Of a stretch of DNA of 64,000 nucleotides, positions 16,317-24,871 are shown in pieces. The notes under the pieces were generated by a model. The model was not told where the DNA came from. It ran no database searches and saw only the letters and a list, made by a program, of their open reading frames with translations. A program made the translations under genes and the position numbers. The DNA lies in contig LWTK01000038.1 in assembly GCA_003326205.1 (NCBI GenBank), forward strand, positions 116,857 through 180,856. The letters run 5' to 3'. Positions within the stretch are counted from its first letter, which is position 1. Each line of letters starts with the position of its first letter. This DNA comes from Nostoc sp. ATCC 43529. Lineage in GTDB: Bacteria > Cyanobacteriota > Cyanobacteriia > Cyanobacteriales > Nostocaceae.

Positions 16317-18620
16317 TCACATCCACATCGGAAAAGGATTCAGTTGATTTTCTGTTAACGGCTCTTTCAACCATCCCATTTTCACAGGAACGTCATACAA
16401 TCTTCCCGAACCTAAACGCTTCCACATGTGGCGCATTCCTGGAATTATCACTTTAGCTACTCTCAACCCAACATCGGGACGAGTCTGATCTAAAACAAGC
16501 ATTTCTAAACCATTTTTTTCAACGATTTGTTGACAGAGTTTGATATCTTCTAGCAAATCATCACTGGCGATTTGGGGATAATCTGTGTAGATTTTGGCAG
16601 CGGTTTTGTTATCGGGAATGAGGTAAGGTTGATTGGCTAAAGTTGCGGTTTTCCACCAATCTATTGCTAGGCGATCGCCAGATGTAGGATATTGAGTACT
16701 ACCATCATCTTTTGTAGATAAAAGATTAGGTAAAATTTGATTAACTTCAGTCAAAGCTCGACTCAGAGCAATTTTGGCATCAAAATGAGTTCCATAGCCT
16801 AATATAATATCTTCTACTTCTCGATTAATTCTCCGAGTAATGGCAGCAAAAGTAGGAATATTAAAATCGGTAGTTATATCCAACACCCACAGTTCTCGCT
16901 CAATGCTTTGGTAATACTGTTTGAGGGTGAGAAAATACGGTTCATTGAAACTCTCTAAATTCACCTGGGGTTTTTGCAGGCGGTTATACCACCACAAAGC
17001 CACACAATCCCGTTCTACTAATTCCATAAACCCTTGCAGAATAGCTTCTTCAAGAGTATTACCAGCCGCACATCCATTGGAATCTGCCCAACAATCAGGT
17101 TCTTCAGATAAAGGATACCCATAATAACAATAAGCTGTTGGTAAATATTTAAATTCTTCATAAGTTAATGACCAAACTGGCGTCCAATCAATTTCTCTTT
17201 CTACATCAAAAGGTTTTGGAACTTTTTGGAACCAGCCTTGACATTCAATATTCCATTGTTCTCGATTTTCGTATTGTTGTTGGCTGAAGTTCATACAAGC
17301 ATTGGGATGAATCGCTTTTTGCAGTTGTTCAAAACTGGCTTTTTTTCTGATTTCATATCCCTGAAAAACTCCAGAATATCGTTCAATGGCTTCACAAAAA
17401 CCACTTGCTTGAGCTTGGATATCAGTTCTACCTTTTCCGGAACTTCTACCTCCAATATTTTGGCGTAGGCTATTTAGGTCGTCAAAAATACTCAGAAAGT
17501 GATGTTTGGCAACATAGGTATGGGTTAATGAATTTCCTGGTATTTTGTTCAATTCGCGAACAACACCTGTAATCGGACTAATCAGATGTTGATATTTTCT
17601 TAGGGTTTCTTGAGGCGAATAAGCACGGTGTCCTCCATCTGCAATAAATGTTTTTTTGCGGCGTTCTAAAATAATGGGTAAGGGTTTGCTTATCAACCCA
17701 TTAGCCATTTCTCCACAGGTAGGACATTGAGGACGCTTAACGAATACATGATCTTGGGTTTTTAAAGTGAGAGTATCATAGGTAACTATAGTTTCTGCTA
17801 AACGGTTATTTTCTCTTTGAATAATCCATTTGAATACTTCTGTGGCTGCTATTCCTAAGGCGGTTTGTACTGTAGATGCTAAAAACCCTAAGGGAAAAGA
17901 TAAGGAAGTAGAAATATGTTTATGTCTTTGAATAAATGCTTGAACTGGTCTATTATCTCGTAAGCGATGTGCTAGACATTCCCAACAAGCAGTTTTTTTA
18001 CCGTTAAATATAGGCCCTATCCATAGCATTGTTCCCAACGGGTTGACTAGCATCCAAGGAGATTGCGATTGTAAAGCTTGTTGATTAAACTCATCTAAAT
18101 TTGGGTGGAGATAGTCGTCAGTTAAGACTATTGTGAAATCTCCTTCGTTGGCTATTTGGATTTCTAGGGATTTCAGAATGGCAATAAAATCTTCGGCGTA
18201 AAGGGAACCAAAGGTTTTTACTGCTACCTTAGTCGATCGCAATTTTTGATGAGCTTTGCTAGGACTGATATTCAGATGGTTGCAAAATATAGCAAATTGC
18301 GACCGCACTTCATCTTGTTGTTCTACAATATAGCCCTGTCTTTCCATTTGAAATAGAGCAGACTGGGCTTTAATACTAATATCAAGAACATTTTGAAAAA
18401 ACGAATTATGGTCGGAAAATGATTTTTCGTCTGGCAGTAATTCTAATTGAATGAGTTCGATAATCTCGTCAATATCCCGATGACCATCTATTAAAGATGC
18501 TAGTAAATAATAAATGCGATCGCTCAATAAAACTGTATCTCTCTCGGATACTAAAAATACTCGATTTGGTGGAATTTTTTCAACAAAGTAGCAATCCTTA
18601 AAAACAGGTTTATTGAACAT
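16317..18620 (-). CDS. Fused YcaO cyclodehydratase with leader-binding and E1-like domain (TOMM type)
   Basis: A 767-aa fusion of the C and D proteins of azole/azoline (TOMM) biosynthesis. Residues ~8-65 look like a PqqD-type leader-peptide recognition element (VFLVSERDTVLLSDR). The middle part (~130-310) is an E1/ThiF-like domain with two zinc-type pairs, CWEC (~212) and CPTC (~298). Residues ~375-767 form the YcaO domain, which uses ATP to turn Cys/Ser/Thr of a peptide into azolines: SGKGRTDIQAQASGF, CEAIERYSGVF, AAGNTLEEAILQGFMELVERD, and the C-terminal proline motif NPFPMWM. It is the key gene of the cluster. No flavin dehydrogenase, peptidase or exporter is encoded nearby, so the product would stay at azoline level or be finished by enzymes elsewhere. 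Confidence 0.92.
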   Translation of the reverse strand: MFNKPVFKDCYFVEKIPPNRVFLVSERDTVLLSDRIYYLLASLIDGHRDIDEIIELIQLELLPDEKSFSDHNSFFQNVLDISIKAQSALFQMERQGYIVEQQDEVRSQFAIFCNHLNISPSKAHQKLRSTKVAVKTFGSLYAEDFIAILKSLEIQIANEGDFTIVLTDDYLHPNLDEFNQQALQSQSPWMLVNPLGTMLWIGPIFNGKKTACWECLAHRLRDNRPVQAFIQRHKHISTSLSFPLGFLASTVQTALGIAATEVFKWIIQRENNRLAETIVTYDTLTLKTQDHVFVKRPQCPTCGEMANGLISKPLPIILERRKKTFIADGGHRAYSPQETLRKYQHLISPITGVVRELNKIPGNSLTHTYVAKHHFLSIFDDLNSLRQNIGGRSSGKGRTDIQAQASGFCEAIERYSGVFQGYEIRKKASFEQLQKAIHPNACMNFSQQQYENREQWNIECQGWFQKVPKPFDVEREIDWTPVWSLTYEEFKYLPTAYCYYGYPLSEEPDCWADSNGCAAGNTLEEAILQGFMELVERDCVALWWYNRLQKPQVNLESFNEPYFLTLKQYYQSIERELWVLDITTDFNIPTFAAITRRINREVEDIILGYGTHFDAKIALSRALTEVNQILPNLLSTKDDGSTQYPTSGDRLAIDWWKTATLANQPYLIPDNKTAAKIYTDYPQIASDDLLEDIKLCQQIVEKNGLEMLVLDQTRPDVGLRVAKVIIPGMRHMWKRLGSGRLYDVPVKMGWLKEPLTENQLNPFPMWM

Positions 18621-18708
18621 TTTTTTAGCTTTTAAGTTTAATTATTCTAATAAAATTAACGGAAAATTTACTCCATAGCAGCAACAGCAAAAATTACTTT
18701 AACTAATA

Positions 18709-20088
18709 TTAAGTAAATACTACCTGCCTTTTTTCATCAACACAGAGGGTTTGAAAGTATTGCCGATATAGTTGAGAACTAGGTATTGCTTTATTGTTAT
18801 CTAACTTAATCAGCCCCATACTATTTAACTTGTAAGCAATAATTGGTTCTAATGGTACAGGTTCACTAGAATTGATGGTATTATAAAGAGCGATCGCTAA
18901 TTCCGGTTGTTCTTGCAACACTGTCAAATGTCGCTGCAAGTAATGAGTATAAATTCCACTGGACGTGGGAGCAGTTTCTAGCAATTGTGCTAAAGATATT
19001 TTTTGAGAACTTAAATAATATAATGCAATATGTATTAACGCTGGATGTCCCCCAACTATTGCCATTAATTGCTTTGCTTCCTCACCATCAGACCACTTCA
19101 AACCATAACGTTGAGCTAATTCCTGCACCTGGTCTAAATTAAAGTCTGGTAACTGAATTGGCAACCCAATATTAAAAGGAGACTGCTGAAGTTGTAAAGG
19201 AACATAAATTTCTGTTGAATGCACCACAACTAAGCGTAGTTTTTGCCAAATTTTACATCTTTTCGCTTCTTCAAACCACGAACGCAACAGGGGAAAAAAA
19301 TCTTTTGCTACTTCTGGATACTCAAAAATATAGTTGACTTCATCTAATGCTAAAACCAGGGAAGTATTAATTTGATTTAGTACATAGTTTCGTAAATAAA
19401 AAGTAGAACTCAGTTTACTACCAAAATCTTTATTCCAATATTCATCTAGTTTTTGCTCCATCTGAAGCTGTTGAGTAATATTGGCACATAGCCACCGCAA
19501 AAATAGATTGGCATCACTGATAATTGTCCGATCTACTTGCTCAAGGCTCAAGCTAACTGTACGGTAGCCCATACGTTCTGCATAATCTAAAATCCTCAAC
19601 GTTAATGAAGTTTTACCCATTTCCCTTGGAGCTTTGATCCGTATTAATGCTCCTAGTTTGGTAATCTCTCCATACACTGATTTCTGAATATTAGGATGTT
19701 CAATATAAAACGGAGAGTTAAGAGGAACTGAGCCACTGGGATAACAAGGAAGTGCATCTTCCTGTATACTCAGATCCAATTCTGGATAATTTATTTTAAT
19801 TGACTTTGTTGCAGGTTTAGTTTGTTCTGTCATGTAAGATTCCACCACGAATCGACAATTTTTTTTGTTAACCCGCCTGCCGAAAATCAAAGACAGTTTG
19901 CGATACAATCGGGGAGCAACAACATTGGTAATATAGCCGCAGCTATATCTTTCTTGTTGAGCTATTTCTTCATAGGTTTTGTTTTCACATACACCCTGTA
20001 AAACTAGAATTTCTGTGGAAAGGAGAGGGTCTTCTTCGATTTCCACTAGCTTGCGGTTAAGAATATCAAGGATAAAATCTATTGCCAT
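18709..20088 (-). CDS. AAA-like domain protein with vMAP-type N-terminal helix-turn-helix
   Basis: A 459-aa cyanobacterial-type protein. Residues 1-~85 resemble the vMAP (vWA-MoxR-associated) helical domain: STEILVLQGVCENKTYEEIA followed by LYRKLSLIFGRRVNKKN. Residues ~120-440 form an AAA-like (PF14516) P-loop ATPase with Walker A APREMGKTS, a Walker B-like LVLALDEVNYIF, and the sensor-region phrase SPFNIGLPIQLPDF, also seen nearly unchanged in the C-terminal domain of the giant kinase at 6547-12279. Related proteins are thought to be NTPase switches in signalling or conflict systems. It lies 88 bases upstream of the YcaO gene in the same direction and may regulate it. Confidence 0.82.
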   Translation of the reverse strand: MAIDFILDILNRKLVEIEEDPLLSTEILVLQGVCENKTYEEIAQQERYSCGYITNVVAPRLYRKLSLIFGRRVNKKNCRFVVESYMTEQTKPATKSIKINYPELDLSIQEDALPCYPSGSVPLNSPFYIEHPNIQKSVYGEITKLGALIRIKAPREMGKTSLTLRILDYAERMGYRTVSLSLEQVDRTIISDANLFLRWLCANITQQLQMEQKLDEYWNKDFGSKLSSTFYLRNYVLNQINTSLVLALDEVNYIFEYPEVAKDFFPLLRSWFEEAKRCKIWQKLRLVVVHSTEIYVPLQLQQSPFNIGLPIQLPDFNLDQVQELAQRYGLKWSDGEEAKQLMAIVGGHPALIHIALYYLSSQKISLAQLLETAPTSSGIYTHYLQRHLTVLQEQPELAIALYNTINSSEPVPLEPIIAYKLNSMGLIKLDNNKAIPSSQLYRQYFQTLCVDEKRQVVFT

Positions 20089-20819
20089 AAAAGTTAAAAG
20101 AACATCACTTTACTTTCTGTAAAAGCAAAACTGGGAAACTTAAACCTCTAATATTAGATGCCCGCCAGAAGATTTACCACACTTACCTTTTGTTCCAATT
20201 TTGAGTTTTACATACTCAAAATTTACTCTGTAAATTGGAGGTAATAGTGATTGAAAAATAAAAATTTTAGTGTTTATTTGACTTGTGTTAGTATAGAGAA
20301 GTTGACAAATTTAATTTGTTGGCTTTTGGATTTTTCCCAGATATTTTTACTAAGCTGAGATCCTCCTAAGTTGGAGATTAGTGATTTTTAAATAGTACCG
20401 TTTTTTACTACTTATTATGTTTATTATACTTAAATTAACATATTTTCATTTAAGTATAAACTGATTTAATAAATCTATTTGAAAAACCTCTGATGTATAA
20501 TTAACAAAACTTTGAATTACTCTGGAAGAATGAAGTTTGTTCTTAACAAAAATTATAAAATTTCAAATCCTCATACTTTCAATATTGCGAAAAATTTTTA
20601 TTTTTTTAGAGAATAAAATTTATAGATAGGATATGGTTAATACCAAGTTAAATAACATACTTATAATTATGACTGGTATTCAGACACTCTGATGCACAGA
20701 GTTTTGAATTACCAGTTATTAAGTGAACTCGATATCACAATAGTCCACTAGGTGTTCTCGTCAGAGATGAAAGAAACTATTTTGTTGATTTAGAAGTAGC
20801 TGAGAAAAGGCGATCGCTC

Positions 20820-20982
20820 AAAATTAACGTGAATTCGATGTACAGGATTTTGACCTCACCCCCGGCCCCTCTCCTTCAAGGAGAGGGGAGCAAAAAGCCT
20901 AATTTTTCGTTACTCCTCCCTTTCCTGGTAGGTAGGAGAAGGAGGCTGGGTGGGTTTGTCTTGTCGAATTCACGTAAAATTA
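20820..20982. mobile_element. MITE, 149 bp, with 7-bp target duplication
   Basis: Perfect 12-base terminal inverted repeats ACGTGAATTCGA (20827-20838) and TCGAATTCACGT (20964-20975). The element is flanked by direct repeats AAAATTA at 20820-20826 and 20976-20982, the expected trace of transposition. The inside carries a long imperfect hairpin built from the widespread cyanobacterial CCCCTCTCC/GGAGAGGGG motif and encodes nothing. Confidence 0.85.
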
Positions 20983-21050
20983 CAGCAGATTGCAAAGGAG
21001 TGAGGTAAAGCCCCTACCCATGTACTTCATTTACCTGAAAAATGCTGTAT
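20981..21050 (+). repeat. Interspersed repeat (GTAGGGGCGC family), copy 3, core deleted
   Basis: Reads TACAGCAGATTGCA, GAGTGAGGTA, then CCCCTACCC, ATGTACTTCATTTACCT and AATGCTGTAT. It has the two ends seen in the copy at 31790 but has lost the palindromic centre. It abuts the MITE at 20827-20975. Confidence 0.7.
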
Positions 21051-21062
21051 ATCTCGATCAAA

Positions 21063-21192
21063 TAAGTAGAAGGACTCAATTAAACTAAAGTTCGTAGTAT
21101 GGGCTTGAGCCATTAAAACGTCTGTTAAGAGCGATAAATCGCTTACTACGAACAAAGCTCCTATCTTACATTTAATTATGTCTACCTACTTA
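21063..21192. repeat. Inverted-repeat element with inner hairpin
   Basis: Ends TAAGTAG (21063-21069) and CTACTTA (21186-21192). The inside holds a 10-base inverted repeat GTTCGTAGTA (21090-21099) / TACTACGAAC (21144-21153) and a small AGCGAT-AA-ATCGCT hairpin. A related architecture occurs at 54024-54109. Confidence 0.55.
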
Positions 21193-21563
21193 GTAATCAG
21201 AGTATGTGATTTTGATCGTTGACAAGATGCAACCCAATATTGGATATCAACTACGCACCAGCAGCACCGATAGCGTACCATCCGCTAGTAATTAAACAAA
21301 CACCTTCTTTCGTCACACCTAATTCGCGACTGGGAGGGTTTCTTCAGAGGTTAAGCAAAAATATATGAAATCTGTATGAGATTTATAGGTTCCATTTTTG
21401 GAAACAAACAACTACATTGAAATATAGTTAATCCCTCGTTGGGAAACCTAACTTTTACTGTACTCAACACTTCTTCCGAGACACTCACCATAGTTTCGGT
21501 GAGTCTGGTCAATATTGAGGAGAATTATTGTTGAGATTAAATAATATCAGATTAATTTAACCT

Positions 21564-22481
21564 ATGAAAAATAGTTCTAAAAGCCTCCAACAGTTAAATG
21601 AGGCCAACTTTAATATGCCCAATGGGTTGATGAGTTGTAACCTCAATGCCGAAAATATCTTAGAAGAAGCCATTGCTACTGGGCAAGCGCCTCAATGTGA
21701 TATCTACGATGGGCTACGCTTACGTGCAGAATTTTGGCACTTGTGGCAGCAATATCAAGATTATCATTACAGTCGCTGTCTTCAGTGGATGGGAGGCAAC
21801 GTTAATGATGCCGAAGACTCCCTAAGCCGGGCAATGCTCAAAGCTTGGAAGAAATGGCCAACTTATGGGGGTAAAATCACCAATCCTAAAGCTTGGTTAA
21901 CCATACTTATCTATAACCTTTGTATGGATATCCATCGCCAACGCAAGAAAACTGAGCAAAGGGTTGAAAGCATTGAGGAAATTGAATTTTCAGATCGTGT
22001 AGCGGTTATCTCTAACCTTGAATCTCCAGAATCAGACATATGCCGTCGTGAAATGAGGGTATATCTACACCACACAATCTTTGCATTGCCTCCCAGACTA
22101 CGCGATCCTTTTATCCTACGCTATTGCCAACAAAAGTCCTACAGACACATTGCTAAACAACTGCTTCTCTCTCAAGAGAATGTTTACAAACGAGTTCAAC
22201 AGGCACGAACCATTTTGCGAAAGCAGTTGAGCAAGTATTTAGCGGGGGAAGATGACACTTTTTTAAGCCAACAACCGTGCAAATGGGTTATTCCATCCCA
22301 AAAAGAGTCGAACTTCGATCGAACAGTGATATCTGAGTGGGAAGCAGCGATGGCTTCGCCCACCGCAGGCATCGCAACCCAAAATATTGTTGATGAAATT
22401 AATTATAAAGTAACCGCTATATGTCTAAAAACCTTGCCACACTCTTGGTACAGTTCTCTCAACCCTCTGCGGTGGAGATGA
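21564..22481 (+). CDS. ECF-type RNA polymerase sigma factor
   Basis: A 305-aa sigma-70 family protein. Region 2 spans about residues 55-130 (WHLWQQYQDYHYSRCLQWMGG, then NPKAWLTILIYNLCMDIHRQ). Region 4 lies at ~175-225 (LPPRLRDPFILRYCQQKSYRH, with the helix-turn-helix IAKQLLLSQENVYKRVQQAR). The ~80 residues after region 4 do not look like sigma-factor sequence. They include an in-frame extragenic palindrome (22348-22376, encoding MASPTAGIAT) and then run into the start of the next gene, so the tail is probably a read-through extension created by the insertion. The stop overlaps the ATG of the TPR gene (ATGA). Target genes are unknown. Confidence 0.87.
   Translation: MKNSSKSLQQLNEANFNMPNGLMSCNLNAENILEEAIATGQAPQCDIYDGLRLRAEFWHLWQQYQDYHYSRCLQWMGGNVNDAEDSLSRAMLKAWKKWPTYGGKITNPKAWLTILIYNLCMDIHRQRKKTEQRVESIEEIEFSDRVAVISNLESPESDICRREMRVYLHHTIFALPPRLRDPFILRYCQQKSYRHIAKQLLLSQENVYKRVQQARTILRKQLSKYLAGEDDTFLSQQPCKWVIPSQKESNFDRTVISEWEAAMASPTAGIATQNIVDEINYKVTAICLKTLPHSWYSSLNPLRWR
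22348..22376. repeat. Extragenic-type palindrome inside the sigma-factor gene
   Basis: The 29 bases start with GCGATGGCTTCGCCCACC and end GCAGGCATCGC, an imperfect palindrome of a type normally found between genes in these cyanobacteria. Here it is read in frame. Confidence 0.7.
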
Positions 22482-24019
22482 ATGCTTACTTACTTTTAGA
22501 TGAAAAGCCAATTAGACAAGCTCAGAAACTCAAAACATTAAGTAAGTACATGCAGCAGTATCCCCAAGGATGGAAAAAACGACTGGAATTAGCTAAGTTG
22601 TTTTATGAAATGGGACGATGGGAACAAGCTATTGAGGAATATCGCCAAGTGATTGAGCGGCAACCCCAATTGCTTGAGGCGCGGCTACAACTGGCAAAAA
22701 TCTTGCACCTCATGGGACAACAGACAGAGGCAATAGAGGTTTATGAAAATGCATTGCCCTTGTCGCGTAATGAAGCAAGTCGGCAGCATATACGTGGATT
22801 GATTGAAGCTTGCAAAGGTAACAACCAACAGGCAATTAAAGCTCTCGAATCTGCCGCTTCTTTAGAACCTGACAAAGTAGTTCACTGGCTGGCTTTGGGA
22901 CAGGTATATATGGGAATAGAGAATACTGTTGCAGCTTTGCAAGCCTTTGATACAGTCTTATCACTCAACCCAGATGATATTGTTGCTTTGATTCTCAGCT
23001 ATGACGCCCTGATAGCGATGGGGAACTTTCAGGCAGCTGGGCAAAAATTGAGCAGAGTTACAGAGTTAGCCCCTGATGATTTGCAGGTACTTCAACGACA
23101 GTTAGATGAGCGTTGTCGGATGAGATTGGTATTAGGCGAACAAGGCAAGCAGACAAAAAAAGCGATCGGCTCTGCTCTGCAACAAGCGCCAAATGCGGCT
23201 GAATTCCACAAATCCCTGGCATATCACCACATTTTCCGAGGAGATTGGGCGCAAGGGGTAGCAGTTTTAGCACAATTTACTGAGAAACACCCCAATAATC
23301 CTAGTGGTTGGTATTATTATGGGCGGTGTTTGTCTGATACAGGCGAAAACAAACAAGCGGCCGAGGCGATTTTAAAAGCTTATCACCTATATCCTAATGA
23401 TTGTGAAATCTATCGAGCATTGTGCGAGATTTTGCCTGCTGCGGGAAGATTAGATGAACTGTATCCCTTGGCAGAAGAAATGCTTCGGCGTTTTCCCGAA
23501 CGCTGGAGTGCTTGGGCTACGGCAGGGCGAACCCTAGTAGAAAGCTTTAAAGAAATTGAGTGGGGGTGTAGTGTCTCTGCTAGAGTAACGCAACTCCAAC
23601 CCCAGTTACCTGATGCTTGGTTTTGTCATGGGCGAGTTTTGGCATTAGCCGGAAAACACCGAGAAGCGGTAGAAGCATTAGTGCAAGGATGGCAGTTTAT
23701 ACCAGAAAAAGGAAGTTATCTACAATCTCTACCTGGGCTAGTTTGGCTTGGGGAGAGTTATCGAGTGCAAGGAAATAATGCCGCTAGTCGGCGGTATTGG
23801 CAAGAAGCTTGTCTGCAAGCTGAAAAATTGATGGAATTTGACCCAGCTACTGCTCATTACTGGCAAGGCAGAGCCTTAGAGGATTTGGGAGATGAGTTAG
23901 GGGCTATCGAGGCTTATCGAAACGCTTTGAGTCAGCAATTGCTTTACCCCGCTCATGGGGAGGTTAAGGAGGCTCTGAAATACTTACAAAGTATGCTGCG
24001 AAACGGTTTTCGTGCTTGA
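22478..24019 (+). CDS. TPR-repeat protein
   Basis: A soluble protein of ~513 residues made almost wholly of tetratricopeptide repeats: helix pairs of the form RWEQAIEEYRQVIERQPQ, QTEAIEVYENALPLSR, ALQAFDTVLSLNPDD, and near the end LGAIEAYRNALSQQ. Such solenoids bind partner proteins. I chose ATG 22478 because it overlaps the sigma-factor stop as ATGA, which points to coupled translation. An upstream in-frame ATG at 22421 would add 19 residues inside the sigma gene. A TPR protein coupled to a sigma factor may control it or read the same signal; this is inference. Confidence 0.85.
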   Translation: MNAYLLLDEKPIRQAQKLKTLSKYMQQYPQGWKKRLELAKLFYEMGRWEQAIEEYRQVIERQPQLLEARLQLAKILHLMGQQTEAIEVYENALPLSRNEASRQHIRGLIEACKGNNQQAIKALESAASLEPDKVVHWLALGQVYMGIENTVAALQAFDTVLSLNPDDIVALILSYDALIAMGNFQAAGQKLSRVTELAPDDLQVLQRQLDERCRMRLVLGEQGKQTKKAIGSALQQAPNAAEFHKSLAYHHIFRGDWAQGVAVLAQFTEKHPNNPSGWYYYGRCLSDTGENKQAAEAILKAYHLYPNDCEIYRALCEILPAAGRLDELYPLAEEMLRRFPERWSAWATAGRTLVESFKEIEWGCSVSARVTQLQPQLPDAWFCHGRVLALAGKHREAVEALVQGWQFIPEKGSYLQSLPGLVWLGESYRVQGNNAASRRYWQEACLQAEKLMEFDPATAHYWQGRALEDLGDELGAIEAYRNALSQQLLYPAHGEVKEALKYLQSMLRNGFRA

Positions 24020-24251
24020 AGCTGGTTTGATGGGTTGACTCCAATTTAACAAAAAAGCTTCTAACTCGAAAAATTCAGAAATTGACTTTGGTAATCGTCT
24101 TACATACAGAATCAACAAATAGCGCCAAAGGATTTGAAGAATTGAAGTAATTCAATTGACTTCACAAACAGTGAAAGTTTGACTCCAAAAAGGATATGAC
24201 CGCTGAATCTGACGCAGTTTTTTTAATTACACAAATTAATAGGAGATTATT

Positions 24252-24536
24252 ATGCCACAAAAGGGCGATGAACTGACAAAAGAGCAGGTAAAACAAATAG
24301 AAAACCTAGTAGATTATACAAGAAATCCTGATGATGTTGTTATAGAAAAAAATTGGCATCAAGGCCCCGACGGAGGCGGACTGTTTGAAGTTTGGGCATT
24401 AAAAAATGGTTATCCAGGTGGCTTTCCTATTTACGCTGGTGTCAAAATTCAAAATAGGAAATACCATGTCTACTGGTTGCCTAATACTAACAAGATGCGG
24501 ATAGCAGGGCTAGGAGAAAATCCTGTTAATAATTAA
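24252..24536 (+). CDS. Small hypothetical protein, 94 aa
   Basis: Not recognised. It has a strong ribosome binding site (AGGAG, eight bases before ATG 24252). The N-terminus is charged and helical (GDELTKEQVKQIENLVDYTR), followed by a glycine-rich segment (HQGPDGGGLFEVWAL, GYPGGFPIYAGVKI) and an aromatic C-terminal stretch. No signal peptide or membrane helix. It lies 232 bases after the TPR gene on the same strand and is followed by a strong hairpin terminator at 24674-24715. The length and layout would fit a small effector or peptide substrate of the sigma/TPR unit, but nothing in the sequence proves it. Confidence 0.6.
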   Translation: MPQKGDELTKEQVKQIENLVDYTRNPDDVVIEKNWHQGPDGGGLFEVWALKNGYPGGFPIYAGVKIQNRKYHVYWLPNTNKMRIAGLGENPVNN

Positions 24537-24664
24537 ATAGACTAGCTAAAAAACGCCTCTAATTCGAGTAACTTAAAATTTGTTCATTCAGTGTGTTAAA
24601 TAAAGTCACGCAATAGCTTTATCAACTACTCACCATCGGGGCAATTGTTTCAAGGACGGTGACT

Positions 24665-24715
24665 AAAAAAACGGCGATCGCTTCTTTTTAATTGTAAGAA
24701 AAGCGATCGCTTTTT
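24665..24715. terminator. Bidirectional hairpin terminator built from HIP1
   Basis: GCGATCGCTTCTTTT (24674-24688) pairs with AAGAAAAGCGATCGC (24696-24710), with a TTTTT tail after it and an A run (24665-24671) before it, so it could stop transcription in both directions. The stem is made of two HIP1 octamers. The rest of the 335-base gap between 24536 and 24872 shows nothing else. Confidence 0.75.
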
Positions 24716-24871
24716 GGTTACCTTGGAGAAAAAGAGACGCGTTCGTTATTGTTTTGATTATTTGCTTACACAAAGGCAATGATTAATTGCCACAGAGCGA
24801 TCGCACAAAACATACAATCAATTTCCGCAATTCATTAAGATAGGCATATAGCAATCCCAAATACCATTGTT

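Larger units (their letters stand above)
20089..21563. other. Gene-free region packed with mobile repeats
   Basis: A 1475-base stretch separating the minus-strand YcaO cluster from the plus-strand sigma-factor unit. The first ~700 bases are very AT-rich with no supported gene and should carry the promoter of the AAA gene. The rest holds three abutting elements: a MITE with target duplication (20827-20975), a copy of the GTAGGGGCGC family (20981-21050) and a further inverted-repeat element (21063-21192). From 21200 on lies presumed promoter sequence for the sigma factor, without a recognisable box. Confidence 0.7.

Noticed and set aside
20150..20300. Possible short peptide on the minus strand (reads GTKGKCGKSSGGHL) that looked like a RiPP core
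   Set aside because: The frame has no ATG, GTG or TTG start and lies upstream of the AAA gene rather than among the modifying enzymes.
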